Source of the DNA: Burkholderia savannae
GTDB taxonomy: Bacteria > Pseudomonadota > Gammaproteobacteria > Burkholderiales > Burkholderiaceae
NCBI RefSeq assembly: GCF_001524445.2
Contig: NZ_CP013418.1
Span: forward strand, 434,001-498,000
DNA length: 64,000 nucleotides
Direction: 5' to 3'
The notes under the pieces were generated by a model. It was given only the letters and a program-made list of their open reading frames with translations, was not told the DNA's origin and did no database searches. Each line of letters starts with the position of its first letter. Position 1 is the first letter of the stretch. This document shows, one piece after another, positions 27,405 through 36,236 of this stretch. The translations under genes and the position numbers were made by a program.

Positions 27405-28313
27405 TCAGCGGCCTTCGGGCGAGCTCAGGTCGCGAACGCCGTCGCCGACGAGATTGATCGCGAGCACCGTGATCGCGAGCGCCGCGCCCGGAATCAGGAT
27501 CACCCACGGCTGGAAGAACATGTACGCCTTGCCTTCGGCGATCATCAGCCCCCACGACGGCATCGGCGCGGGCACGCCGAGCCCGAGGAACGACAGCGTC
27601 GCCTCGAGCAGGATCGCGTGCGCCATCTCGAGCGTCGCGACGACGATCAGCGCGCCCGAGACGTTCGGCAGCAGCTCGCGCAGCAGGATGTAGGGCGTCG
27701 ATGCGCCGACGGCCTTCGCGGCCGCGATGAATTCGGCGTCACGCAACTGCTGCGCGATCGAGCGCGACACGACCGCGAAGCGGTCCCACAGCAGCAGGCC
27801 GAGCAGCACGATCACGGTGGCGAGCGAGCCGCCGAGCAGCGAGGACATCGCGAGCGCGACGAGCACGACGGGCATCGCGAGCCGCGTCGTGATCAGGTAG
27901 CTGATCGCCGCGTCGACGCGGCCGCCGAAGTAGCCGGCGAGCACGCCGAGCGTCGTGCCGATGACCCCGGACAGCGCGGCCGCCGCGACGCCGATCACGA
28001 GCGACACGCGCGCGCCGAAGAGCAGGCGGCTCAGGTAGTCGCGGCCGAGCTTGTCGGTGCCGAGCGGGTAGGCCCAGTTGCCGCGCGCGGCGTCCCACGC
28101 GGGCGGCAGCAGCCGGCGCGTCAGGTCCTGGCCGTACGGATCGTGCGGCGCGAGCCACGGCGCGAAGAGGGCGGCGAGCACGGCGAGCGCGACGAGCGCC
28201 GCGCCGATCGACAGGCCCCGATGGCCGAGCAGCCGGCGTGCCGCGCGCCGCCACGCGGGGCGGGCGGGCGCGTCGATGCGCAGGGCCGGGAGAGAGTGCG
28301 AGCGCAAGGGCAT
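27405..28313 (-). CDS. Peptide ABC transporter permease, DppC-type
   Basis: A 302-residue inner-membrane permease with about six helices. An N-terminal cytoplasmic stretch precedes LGHRGLSIGAALVALAVLAALFAPWLAPHDPYGQD (partial), the usual DppC opening with the periplasmic HDPY. The coupling loop EAA motif is seen at DAEFIAAAKAVGASTPYILLRELLPN. The C-terminus NLVGDGVRDLSSP is typical. It lies 25 bp after the DppB-type permease. Confidence 0.93.
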   Translation of the reverse strand: MPLRSHSLPALRIDAPARPAWRRAARRLLGHRGLSIGAALVALAVLAALFAPWLAPHDPYGQDLTRRLLPPAWDAARGNWAYPLGTDKLGRDYLSRLLFGARVSLVIGVAAAALSGVIGTTLGVLAGYFGGRVDAAISYLITTRLAMPVVLVALAMSSLLGGSLATVIVLLGLLLWDRFAVVSRSIAQQLRDAEFIAAAKAVGASTPYILLRELLPNVSGALIVVATLEMAHAILLEATLSFLGLGVPAPMPSWGLMIAEGKAYMFFQPWVILIPGAALAITVLAINLVGDGVRDLSSPEGR

Positions 28314-28337
28314 GGGCCGCTCCTGTCGGACGGGAAG

Positions 28338-29255
28338 CTATCGGGCGCGAATGCGCGGATCGAGCGCCGCGTTCGCGACGTCGGCGAGAAAGGTCAGCGC
28401 GACGTAGAACATCGCGATGATGAGGACGACGGCCTGCACCACGGGGAAATCGTTGCGCGCGATCGCATCCCACGCGAGCTGGCCGAGCCCTTGCAGCGAG
28501 AACACCGATTCGATGACGACCGAGCCGCCGAGCATGAAGCCGAGCTCGACCGCCGCGAGCGCGACCACCGGAATCAGCGCGTTGCGCAGCGCGTGCTTGA
28601 AGACGACGCGCGCCGGGCTCAGGCCCTTCGCGCGGGCAGTGCGGATGTAGTCGGCGCCGAGCACGTCGAGCATCCCGGCGCGCGTGAGCCGCATCATCGC
28701 GGGCGTCGCGTAGTAGCCGAGCGCGACGGCAGGCAGCACGAAGTGGCGCCAGTCGTCGTTGCCGGCCACGGGCAGCCACTTGAGCCCGACCGCGAACACG
28801 AGGATCAGCGTCAAGCCGAACCAGAAGCTCGGCATCGCCTGGCCGATCACCGCGACGAGGAGCGCCGCGCGATCGATCCAGGTGTCGCGGTACAGCGCGG
28901 CGACGACGCCGAGCGGAATCGCCACCGCCACGGCGAGCGCGAGCGCGACGCCGCCGAGCTTCAGCGTGATCGGCAGGCGCTCGGCGATCAGATCGGCGAC
29001 CGACGACTGAAAGAAGTACGAGCGGCCGAAATCGAGGTGCGCCGCGCGCCACAGCCAGTCCGCGTACTGCGCGGCGACAGGCCGGTCGAGCCCGTACTGG
29101 ATGCGCAGCGCGTCCACTTGCGCGGCGGTCGCCTCGGGGCCGGCGATCGCGGTCGCGAGGTCGCCGGACAGATGGAGCAGCGCGAAACTGACGATCGACA
29201 CGGTGAGCGCGACGGCGATCGCGAGGCCCAGACGGCGGAACAGATAAGCTGACAT
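28338..29255 (-). CDS. Peptide ABC transporter permease, DppB-type
   Basis: A 305-residue permease with the DppB/GsiC opening MSAYLFRRLGLAIAVALTVSIVSF (partial), a periplasmic domain with GLDRPVAAQYADWL, and the EAA loop GADYIRTARAKGLSPARVVFKHALRN. It ends in ANAALDPRIRAR, the normal family end. It forms the channel with the DppC-type partner. The gap to the substrate-binding gene upstream (29256-29445) holds a run of short GGTTCG repeats only. Confidence 0.93.
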   Translation of the reverse strand: MSAYLFRRLGLAIAVALTVSIVSFALLHLSGDLATAIAGPEATAAQVDALRIQYGLDRPVAAQYADWLWRAAHLDFGRSYFFQSSVADLIAERLPITLKLGGVALALAVAVAIPLGVVAALYRDTWIDRAALLVAVIGQAMPSFWFGLTLILVFAVGLKWLPVAGNDDWRHFVLPAVALGYYATPAMMRLTRAGMLDVLGADYIRTARAKGLSPARVVFKHALRNALIPVVALAAVELGFMLGGSVVIESVFSLQGLGQLAWDAIARNDFPVVQAVVLIIAMFYVALTFLADVANAALDPRIRAR

Positions 29256-29445
29256 TGCGCGAGGTACGGATCGGTTGGGTTCGGTTCGGTTCGGTGAAGG
29301 GCGCGGCCGGATGCGGCGGTCAAGTGTCGAACGAGCGTCGATCGGCGGCGGACGGTCGGGGCGCGGCGCGCGCCGGCCGGGCAGCGGCGAATCGGGCGCA
29401 CGGGCCGATCCGGCTGCGCGGGCGATCGGCGCGGCGCGCGCCGGC

Positions 29446-31008
29446 CTACTTCCAGCTCGCTTCGTAGAAGCGCGGCAGCTCGTCCGGATAGGCGCTGAAG
29501 TTCAGCGCCGACGCGTACGCGTAGTTCGTCGAATACGAGAAGAGCGGCGCCCAGTACGCCTGCCCGCTGATCCGCGCGAGCGCCTTCGCGTAGTTCGTCT
29601 TGCGCACGGCCGGGTCGCTCGACGTGTCGGCGGCATCGAGCCATTTCTCGACGGTCGCGTCCTTCGCGCTGTCGTCGGGGCCGCCCTTGAAGTAGACGCT
29701 GACGAACGCGGACGCGTCGTTGACCGAGAACGAGCCCCAAGCCTGGAACGTGAGCGGCGTCTTGCCCGAGCGCTGCGCGGTGCGCAGCGCCGCGTACTGC
29801 AGGTAGTGCAGCCGCGCGTTGATGCCGACCTTGCGCAGATCGCCGATCAGCGCCTCCGCGTACTCGCGCTCGCGGTACGCGTACAGATCGGTGTCGAAGC
29901 CGTTCGGGTAGCCCGCCGCCTTCAGCAGCTCGCGCGCCTTCGCGGGGTCGTAGTCGTACTTGACGACGCCCGACGTATCGCAGCCGAACTGCGTGCGAAA
30001 GCACGGCGCATAGACGGGCTGGCTGCCGCCGCGCACGAGGCTCTTCGCGAGCGCGCCGCGGTTGATCGCGTAGTTGACCGCCTGCCGCACGCGCGCGTCC
30101 TTGAACGGCGAGTTCGGCGCGGACGCGCCCGCCGCGTCCATCGACAGATAGCCGATGCGCATCGTCTCGCCGCTTTGCACGGTGAGGTTCGGCATTGCCT
30201 TCAGCGAATCGGCCTGGTCGGCCGGCACGCGCCAGATCCAGTCGACGGCGCCCGTCATGAGCTGCGCGGAGCGCGTCTCCGGATCGGGGATCACGACGAA
30301 CTTGATCGTGCCGATCCTCGGCTGGCCGAGCGGGCTGTCCTTGAAATAGTTCGGGTTCTTGACCATCGTCACGCCGACGCCCGGCGTCACCGCCACGATC
30401 CTGTACGGCCCGGTGCCGACGGGCGCCTTGCCGAACCCCTGCAGCCCGACCTTCTTGAAGTACGCGGCCGGATAGATCGGCGTGGGGCCGGACAGGTATT
30501 CGAGCGCCGCCGGGAATGGCGCCTTGAGCCGGATGCGAACCTGGTAGTCGCCCGTCTTCTCGGCGCTCTGAATCCAGTCGGTGTTCTGCCGCGTGACGAC
30601 CTTCGAATCCGGCGCGACGACGTAGTTGAACGTGAACGCGACGTCGTCGGCCGTGAGCTTGTCGCCGTTGTGGAAGGTCACGTCGCGGCGCAGGTCGACG
30701 ACGAGCGACGTCGGCGATTCCCACTTCCACGCCGTCGCGAGCTGCGGCTTGTACGCGCCCGTCTTCGGATCGCGGTAGATCAGCGTGTCCCACGCCATGT
30801 GCGCGATGATCACGCCTTCGCGCAGGTTGTTGTGATACGGCGAGATGTTCTCCGGCTCGCTGTCGGACGCGTAGACGAGCGTGTCGTTCGTCTTGCCGGC
30901 GTGCGCGGCGGGCGGCAGCGACAGCATCAGCGCGAACGCGAGCATCGGCGCGAGCGCCGCGCGGGCGGAAAAGCGGAGGGCGGGGCGAACGGCGAACCGA
31001 CGATTCAT
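29446..31008 (-). CDS. Peptide ABC transporter substrate-binding protein (SBP_bac_5)
   Basis: A 520-residue periplasmic binding protein. A signal peptide covers about residues 1-36 ending in AHA-GK. Family blocks are DTLVYASDSEPENISPY at the N-terminus, LRRDVTFHNGDKLTADDVAFTF, GPYRIVAVTPGVGV and AGYPNGFDTDLYAY. It binds dipeptides, oligopeptides or related compounds and delivers them to the permeases coded downstream. It is the first gene of a six-gene minus-strand operon; AGGAG lies upstream of its ATG. A LysR gene is divergent, 171 bp away. Confidence 0.93.
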   Translation of the reverse strand: MNRRFAVRPALRFSARAALAPMLAFALMLSLPPAAHAGKTNDTLVYASDSEPENISPYHNNLREGVIIAHMAWDTLIYRDPKTGAYKPQLATAWKWESPTSLVVDLRRDVTFHNGDKLTADDVAFTFNYVVAPDSKVVTRQNTDWIQSAEKTGDYQVRIRLKAPFPAALEYLSGPTPIYPAAYFKKVGLQGFGKAPVGTGPYRIVAVTPGVGVTMVKNPNYFKDSPLGQPRIGTIKFVVIPDPETRSAQLMTGAVDWIWRVPADQADSLKAMPNLTVQSGETMRIGYLSMDAAGASAPNSPFKDARVRQAVNYAINRGALAKSLVRGGSQPVYAPCFRTQFGCDTSGVVKYDYDPAKARELLKAAGYPNGFDTDLYAYREREYAEALIGDLRKVGINARLHYLQYAALRTAQRSGKTPLTFQAWGSFSVNDASAFVSVYFKGGPDDSAKDATVEKWLDAADTSSDPAVRKTNYAKALARISGQAYWAPLFSYSTNYAYASALNFSAYPDELPRFYEASWK

Positions 31009-31179
31009 CGCAAGGCTCCTGGAAATCCGGGACGGGGCGGCCGGGCGGGGCCGCGGCGGGCATGGGGGCCACGCTCAGGAGCCAAGCGTAAACAGCGAAT
31101 TTTGTTGCGACTATTATCGAAAAAATAAGTCTGCGTTGCCGAAACGGCATCGCGGCGCCGGCGATCGCGAGGAGGCGCA

Positions 31180-32127
31180 ATGAAGCACCATCAACTGCAG
31201 GACACCGCATTGCGCTACTTCCTCGAAGTCGTGCGCGCGGGATCGATCAGCGAGGCGTCCGCGCGGCTGAACGTCGCCGGCTCGGCGATCAGCCGCCAGA
31301 TCGCGCATCTCGAGCAGGTGCTCGGCACGCCGCTGTTCGAGCGCCGCTCGCGCGGGATGGTCGCGAGCGCGGCGGGCGAGATGCTCGCCGCGTATGCGTT
31401 TCGCACCGAGCTCGAGGCCGACCGGCTCGTGCAGGACATCGACGCGTTGCAGGGGCTGCGGCGCGGCCAGGTGCGCGTCGCGATGTCGGAGGGCTTCGCG
31501 ATCGAGTTCGTGCCGCACGCGATCGCCGATTTCCGCCGCACGTATCCCGGCATCGTGTTCCAGGCGGCCGTGTGCGCGCCCGCCGACGTCACGCGCCGCG
31601 TGAAGAAGGGCGAGGCGGACGTCGGCGTGACGTTCAGCCGCACGCCCGAGAGCGACATCAAGGTCGAGCACCGGCAGAGCGCGCCGGTGATGGCGGTGAT
31701 GCGCGGCGATCATCCGCTTGCGCGCCTCGAGCGGGTGTCGGTGCTGCAGATGAGCGCATATCCGCTCGCGCTGCCCGATCCGAGCACGACGATCCGGCAG
31801 CTGTTCGACGTCGTGTCGAGCCGCCAGAACCTGACGATCGAGCCGGTGATGGTCAGCAACAACATCGTCGCGCTGCACAACTTCGCGATCGCGTGCGATG
31901 CGATCTCGATCTCCGGCGAGGTCACGGTGCGCTCGCGGCAGGCGCGCGGCGAGCTCGCGGTGCGGCCGATCGCCGATCGCGGGATGGACGCGCGCGCGGT
32001 GGAATTGCAGACGCTCGTCGGGCGCACGCTGCCGAAGGTCGTGCAGCTCTTTCTCGAATTCCTGCGCGCGCGGCTCGCGAGCGACGGCAGCGGCAGCGGC
32101 GGCGGCGGCGACGCGACGTTTCATTGA
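31180..32127 (+). CDS. LysR family regulator
   Basis: A 315-residue regulator with an N-terminal HTH (YFLEVVRAGSISEASARLNVAGSAISRQIAHLEQVLG, given in part) and a periplasmic-binding-protein-like effector domain from about residue 90 (GQVRVAMSEGFAIEF). The divergent position next to the peptide transporter operon is the classical LysR layout, so it most likely controls that operon. The 31009-31179 gap includes an AT-rich patch near 31090-31130 that may be the shared promoter. The C-terminal Ser/Gly run (SDGSGSGGGGD) comes from a short GGC repeat. Confidence 0.9.
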   Translation: MKHHQLQDTALRYFLEVVRAGSISEASARLNVAGSAISRQIAHLEQVLGTPLFERRSRGMVASAAGEMLAAYAFRTELEADRLVQDIDALQGLRRGQVRVAMSEGFAIEFVPHAIADFRRTYPGIVFQAAVCAPADVTRRVKKGEADVGVTFSRTPESDIKVEHRQSAPVMAVMRGDHPLARLERVSVLQMSAYPLALPDPSTTIRQLFDVVSSRQNLTIEPVMVSNNIVALHNFAIACDAISISGEVTVRSRQARGELAVRPIADRGMDARAVELQTLVGRTLPKVVQLFLEFLRARLASDGSGSGGGGDATFH

Positions 32128-32315
32128 TGCAACGGAATGGGCGGTTGCGCGGCGCGGCGCGCAACGCGGGCGTCACGTGACATGTTCCGTAACGTCGGCG
32201 CCGCGTGCGCCGGGCCGCGCCGCCGCGGCCTTGAGGCGACGGCGTTCGCCGCGCGCGTGGCGGCTGGCACTCTTATTGCTCCTGACTGGGAAAGAACCGA
32301 TTCAGGGAGCTTCAC

Positions 32316-32669
32316 ATGGGATTCGTCGGGGTCGAGCGCCGGCGCGTGCGCGTCGCAGAGCCGAATGAGATCGACGGCGAGACGCTGATCGCCGAGGTGG
32401 CGTCCGAGCCGCTCGCCGCGCACGGCGGCGCGCCGTCCGACGGAACGCCGCCGCTCACGCTGTACGGCGCATATCAGCAAGGCTTCGCCGACTATCTCGG
32501 CGGGCGCGCCAATCCGTATCGGATCGGCAGCCGCCTCGCCGGCATCTGGCACGAAGGGCACGCGGAGGCCGCGTCGAACGACGCGCTCGATTTCGCGGCG
32601 CGCGCGCGAGCGTGCTGGGGCGCGCGTGCGGCGGCGAGCCCGATCGCGTTCTTTCGCCGGCGCGGCTAG
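32316..32669 (+). CDS. Small protein with a ribosome-modulation-factor-like motif
   Basis: A 117-residue protein with a good ribosome site (GGGAG). Its core, LTLYGAYQQGFADYLGGRANPY and SRLAGIWHEGHAEA (about residues 47-85), resembles the RMF/CrpP pattern of A-Y-x-x-G-x-x-x...G-x-x-x-N-P-Y...W-x-x-G. RMF proteins dimerise ribosomes in stationary phase. The N-terminal 45 residues and Arg-rich C-terminus are extra. The link to ribosomes is inference from a short motif. It stands alone between the LysR gene and a convergent membrane protein gene. Confidence 0.6.
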   Translation: MGFVGVERRRVRVAEPNEIDGETLIAEVASEPLAAHGGAPSDGTPPLTLYGAYQQGFADYLGGRANPYRIGSRLAGIWHEGHAEAASNDALDFAARARACWGARAAASPIAFFRRRG

Positions 32670-32911
32670 CGGGCTGCCGAAAGACGGGGGCGCGAGGGGC
32701 TCGCACGAAGTTTGGGGGGGGCGCCCCGTCGCCGAAGCCGGGCCCGAAGCCGCACGAGCGGTTTGTCGCGCATGCGGAGAGGGCGACGATTTTCTCCGGC
32801 ATCCCGCCCGCAGAATCCCGGCAGCGTGCCGGGGCCCGTTCACGCCGATTTCGCGCGAACGGCGGGCTGGCGCGGGCCGCCGGGCGGGTCGAGCGCGAGC
32901 GGCTTCGCCGC

Positions 32912-33553
32912 TCAGCCGAGCGCGCCGCCGCGTGGCAAGCCGGCGAGCGCATGCGTGCGCATCACCTTCCGATACCACAGCGTCCACATCATCAGCGCAC
33001 CGTAGATCGCGTAGCCGACGAACGGCGCGACCACGAGCACGCGCTCGACCGGCCAGTTCCAGATCATCCACGCGCGCAGCAGATTCTCGGCGACGAGCCC
33101 GGCTCCCCAGACGAGCGTCATCAGCCGCATCGCCGACACGAACGCCGGCCGCTCGACCCACAGCGCGTCGATTCGCGCGGCGCCGTCGTGCGCCTCGCGC
33201 GCGACCGTCGCCCGCGCGAGATGGAACACGAGCGGCTTGGGCAGCGCGAGCGAGCCGAGGAACGCGACGCCGATCGCGCCGGACGCGAGCGATTCGCGCA
33301 TCAGCAGCATGCGCGGGCTGCCGCCCGCGAGCGCGGCGGCGATCGACAGCACGATGCCGAACAGCACGACCGCGGACAGCGCGTCGATGCGCCGGAAGCG
33401 CGCGAGTTCGATCGCGCTCCAGACGAGCGGCGGCACGGCCGACGCGATCAGGCCGCCCGTCTCGCCCCAGTGCGGCACCGCCGCACGATAGGCGGCCCAG
33501 GGGAGCAGCAGGTTCACCGTCAGTTCGGCGACGAGACCGGGGCGTATCTTCAT
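32912..33553 (-). CDS. VC0807-type integral membrane protein
   Basis: A 213-residue protein with about six hydrophobic segments (ELTVNLLLPWAAYRAA, GLIASAVPPLVWSAIELARFRRIDALSAVV, and so on, each shown in part). It resembles the VC0807 family of unknown function, whose members carry the early W-A-A-Y...PP...W pattern. Function is unknown. The gap to the phosphoesterase gene contains a 14-bp repeat and a strong inverted repeat. Confidence 0.7.
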   Translation of the reverse strand: MKIRPGLVAELTVNLLLPWAAYRAAVPHWGETGGLIASAVPPLVWSAIELARFRRIDALSAVVLFGIVLSIAAALAGGSPRMLLMRESLASGAIGVAFLGSLALPKPLVFHLARATVAREAHDGAARIDALWVERPAFVSAMRLMTLVWGAGLVAENLLRAWMIWNWPVERVLVVAPFVGYAIYGALMMWTLWYRKVMRTHALAGLPRGGALG

Positions 33554-33639
33554 GGCGGCGACGGATTCCGTTGGGTTGGCCGGGGCGCGATCGGCGCGGA
33601 CCGGGGAGCGGGCGCGGGCGCGCGGCCGGCCGTTCGATT

Positions 33640-33695
33640 CGCTTCAGGCACTGCGCTTCAGGCACCTCGCTTCGAGCACCTCGCTTCAAGCACCT
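33640..33695. repeat. 14-bp tandem repeat, 4 units
   Basis: Four copies of CGCTTCAGGCACCT with small changes (CGCTTCGAGCACCT, CGCTTCAAGCACCT), between the VC0807-type gene start and the phosphoesterase terminator. Confidence 0.9.
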
Positions 33696-33738
33696 ATCAT
33701 GCCGGATTTCGCGAGCGTCGAGCGAAACGCGCGCGCAG

Positions 33739-33799
33739 GGCAAGCGGGCGAAGCGCCGCGCGCGCCGTCCGAGGGGGCGCGGCGCTTCGCCCGCTTGCC
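33739..33799 (-). terminator. Perfect 23-bp inverted repeat after the phosphoesterase gene
   Basis: The arms 33739-33761 and 33777-33799 are perfectly complementary (GGCAAGCGGGCGAAGCGCC... and its reverse complement) with a 15-base loop, starting 1 bp after the phosphoesterase stop on the minus strand. No T-run follows, so it may act as a 3' stabilising hairpin or a non-classical terminator. A competing 13-bp pairing exists between 33733-33745 and 33809-33821 inside the coding end. Confidence 0.75.
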
Positions 33800-33800
33800 G

Positions 33801-35192
33801 CTACGCGGGCTTGCCCTGCGCCCGGCGCTCGAAGAAGTCGAGCGCATGCTGGCGCGTCGTGATCGGCGCGACGCTCGCGGCCGGATCGTGCCCGTCGCGC
33901 CGCGACGTGCCCGTCACGAGGCTTTTCTGCAAATCGTTGAGCGGCGCGGTCGGCGGCGGATGGACGAAGTCGGTCGCCGGCGCGGCGATCGTCGGCAGAT
34001 CGGTGCGCGGCGTGCTGCGCGTGAAAAGCTGCGCGAGCGTCGGCGCATTCGCGATCCGCGCGCTCTTCAGCATCCTGTCGGGCGGGATGCCGAGCCAGTC
34101 GCGCAGCGTCGCGAGGATCGACGTGTGGTCGTACGGGACGTTCGTCGGCGAGCGGAACACGGTGCCCGCCTCGATGTACGGCGACACGACGACGGCCGGC
34201 ACCCGCACGCCGAAGCGATCGAAGTCGAACGTTTCGTCGCCGGGGGTGCTCGCCGCGTCGGGCGGCGTCGCGTTCGCGGGCGGCAGCACGTGATCGAAGC
34301 AGCCGCCGTGCTCGTCGTAGGTCACGACGAGCAGCGTGCGCGGCCAGCCGGGCGATGTGCTGAGCGCCGTCCAGATGCCGTGCAGGAATGCGTCGCCCGC
34401 GCTCACGTCGTGCGGCGGATGCTGGTCGTTCGGCTCGAACAGGAAGCTCGGCTCGATGAACGCGTACTGCGGGAGCGCGTCGTGCTTGCACGCGGCGACG
34501 AAATCCGGGAAGTGCCTGAAGCGATCGGCGTACTTGTCGTCCCACAGCGTCGGAAACATCGTGTGCGTGAGCGACGGCGTGACGAGCGTGTCGCTGTACA
34601 CCGCCCAGCTCGCGCCGATCGACGACAGCGCGTCGAAGATCGTCGGCACGTTCCATTCGAGCGGATCGGGGATCTCGCCGTTGTTCACGCGCCCGTTCGA
34701 CGTGCCCGCGTGCGCGAACGCGCGGTTTGGCCAGGTCTGGCTCGGCACCGACGCGAACCAGGCGTCGGACACCGCGTACGCGCGCGCGAGCGCCGTGAGC
34801 GTCGGCAACTGCGCGACGCTGTGGCATTGCATCACGTGGCCGGGATCGGTCGTCTGCGTCGTTTCGTAATTGACGACGAAGCCCTGCATCGGCGGCCACG
34901 GCGCTTGCGCGTCGCGCGGGCCGAGGATCTGGCTCGTCACGTTGACGAACGTCTCCTGCGGATCGGGAATCACGCTATTCGTTGCTTCGAGCGTGACGGC
35001 GATCGGCTTGCCGGACTTCGACGGATTCGACATGCCGGGCTTCAGGCCGTCGAACTGCGGCGAGCTGCGCGCGGGCAGCACGTGCGCGGGCTGCGTGCCG
35101 GGCGGGTAGAGCCAGCCGAGCATCGTGTCGAACGAGCGGTTCTCGAACATCACGACGACGACGTGCTCGACGTTTTCCAGGATCTTCGCCAC
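33801..35192 (-). CDS. Phosphoesterase family protein (phospholipase C / AcpA-type acid phosphatase)
   Basis: A 463-residue enzyme of the phospholipase C/acid phosphatase superfamily. The nucleophile region VVVVMFENRSFDTMLGWLYPPG (residues 10-31, given in part) is clear. Further blocks are SDAWFASVPSQTWPNRAFAHAGTSNG, LLVVTYDEHGGCFDHVLPP (metal-binding Asp-Glu-His) and VPAVVVSPYIEAG. It would cleave phosphate esters or phospholipid head groups. No N-terminal signal peptide or Tat motif is seen, unlike the exported PlcN/PlcH, so location is uncertain. The start is a GTG at 35192 with AAAGGAG upstream. Confidence 0.88.
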   Translation of the reverse strand: MAKILENVEHVVVVMFENRSFDTMLGWLYPPGTQPAHVLPARSSPQFDGLKPGMSNPSKSGKPIAVTLEATNSVIPDPQETFVNVTSQILGPRDAQAPWPPMQGFVVNYETTQTTDPGHVMQCHSVAQLPTLTALARAYAVSDAWFASVPSQTWPNRAFAHAGTSNGRVNNGEIPDPLEWNVPTIFDALSSIGASWAVYSDTLVTPSLTHTMFPTLWDDKYADRFRHFPDFVAACKHDALPQYAFIEPSFLFEPNDQHPPHDVSAGDAFLHGIWTALSTSPGWPRTLLVVTYDEHGGCFDHVLPPANATPPDAASTPGDETFDFDRFGVRVPAVVVSPYIEAGTVFRSPTNVPYDHTSILATLRDWLGIPPDRMLKSARIANAPTLAQLFTRSTPRTDLPTIAAPATDFVHPPPTAPLNDLQKSLVTGTSRRDGHDPAASVAPITTRQHALDFFERRAQGKPA

Positions 35193-35469
35193 GATCTTCT
35201 CCTTTTTATGCGCGGACGGCGTCGCTGGCCGTCGCGCGCCTTGCTTGACGAGCGCAACGGATGGATTAGGTATATCCGATATTTCGGGAAAAACAAGGCG
35301 GCGACGAAATCGTCGCCGGCGCGCAATTCCCGCTCCCGCTCGGCGCGGCCGAGCCGGCCGGCGCTGTCGCGACGCCGGCGCGGCGAACGATCCGATCGCC
35401 ACGCGCGGCGGCGTTTTCGCGGCCGCGCAGGGCCGCGCGGCGATCCGCCCCGCGTCATGCACCGCAGAG

Positions 35470-35495
35470 CGCTCGGCGCTCGTGAGCGCCGAGCG
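35470..35495. repeat. Perfect 12-bp inverted repeat in the gap
   Basis: CGCTCGGCGCTC and GAGCGCCGAGCG separated by 2 bp. It lies in the 35193-35565 gap between the phosphoesterase start and the small mobile element. The gap also contains an AT-rich patch at 35265-35300 (TATATCCGATATTTCGG) that may be the phosphoesterase promoter. Confidence 0.7.
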
Positions 35496-35565
35496 GACGA
35501 CGCATCTCAGCGGCGGCGCGGCCCGGCCGCACGAGACGATGCGCGCGGCGCGCGATGGCGCGGGC

Positions 35566-35722
35566 CTAGCAGGCTGTTGAAAACGACTTTGAGGGGTGCT
35601 TGCAGACGGTTTCGCGGGTCGTCCACCGCTTCCCGAAGTCGTGCGGGCGGCTTGTAGCGCGTTTTACGAGGTCGGAAATTGTCAGCCGTAGTCCTCGCGA
35701 GAGAATTTCAGCAGCCTGCTAG
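35566..35722. mobile_element. Small non-autonomous element (MITE), IS5-type ends
   Basis: A 149-bp element with inverted ends CAGGCTGTTGAAAA (left) and CAGGCTGCTGAAAT (right, as reverse complement), 12 of 14 matching. It is flanked on both sides by CTAG, the 4-bp target duplication typical of IS5-family transposition. It has no coding capacity. The right CTAG carries the TAG stop of the next minus-strand gene, so it inserted at a stop codon. The parent transposase is not in this window. Confidence 0.8.
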
Positions 35723-36057
35723 CGGTGTTCGCGCCGCAGCCGCGCGATCGCCTGCCACGCGCAGCCGGCCGTCGTGCCCGCGATGCCGAGCATGACGATG
35801 AGCACGCCGAGCCCGAAGCCGGGCGGCATCTCGCCGGAATCGGACGGAAACGGCTTCGCGAGCAGCGCGCACGCCGTGCCGCCCGCGATCAGCGCCGCGC
35901 ACGCGAGCCAGTACCCGCGCCCGCGCGTTCGCGCGAACGCGCCGCGCAGCGACCAGCCGAGGCCGAACAGATACAGCAGCGCGAGCGCGCCGAGCCCGGT
36001 CCATTCGGCGAATGTCGTCGCGCCGGCTGCGGCGGCGAGCGTGGCGGGAGCGGTCAT
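35719..36057 (-). CDS. Small membrane protein of unknown function
   Basis: A 112-residue protein with three hydrophobic segments (LGALALLYLFGLGWSL, YWLACAALIAGGTACALLA, FGLGVLIVMLGIAGTTAGCAW), probably in the inner membrane. I recognise no family. Its TAG stop is formed by the CTAG target site of the small mobile element, so the present end may be the original one or slightly changed. GAGG lies upstream of the ATG at 36057. Confidence 0.65.
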   Translation of the reverse strand: MTAPATLAAAAGATTFAEWTGLGALALLYLFGLGWSLRGAFARTRGRGYWLACAALIAGGTACALLAKPFPSDSGEMPPGFGLGVLIVMLGIAGTTAGCAWQAIARLRREHR

Positions 36058-36236
36058 CGGAGCGGCACCTCTTCACCTCTACGGGGCGGGAAAATCGGAA
36101 AGACCGGCTATCTTAGCGAATCGCGCGGAGCGCGCGCGGGACGCGCGCCTTGCCCCTGTCCCGCGCGCGGCTACGCCAGCGGAATCATCGCAGCGTGTCT
36201 AGAATCGACGCTTTCCGACCGACGAGGAGCAGCACG

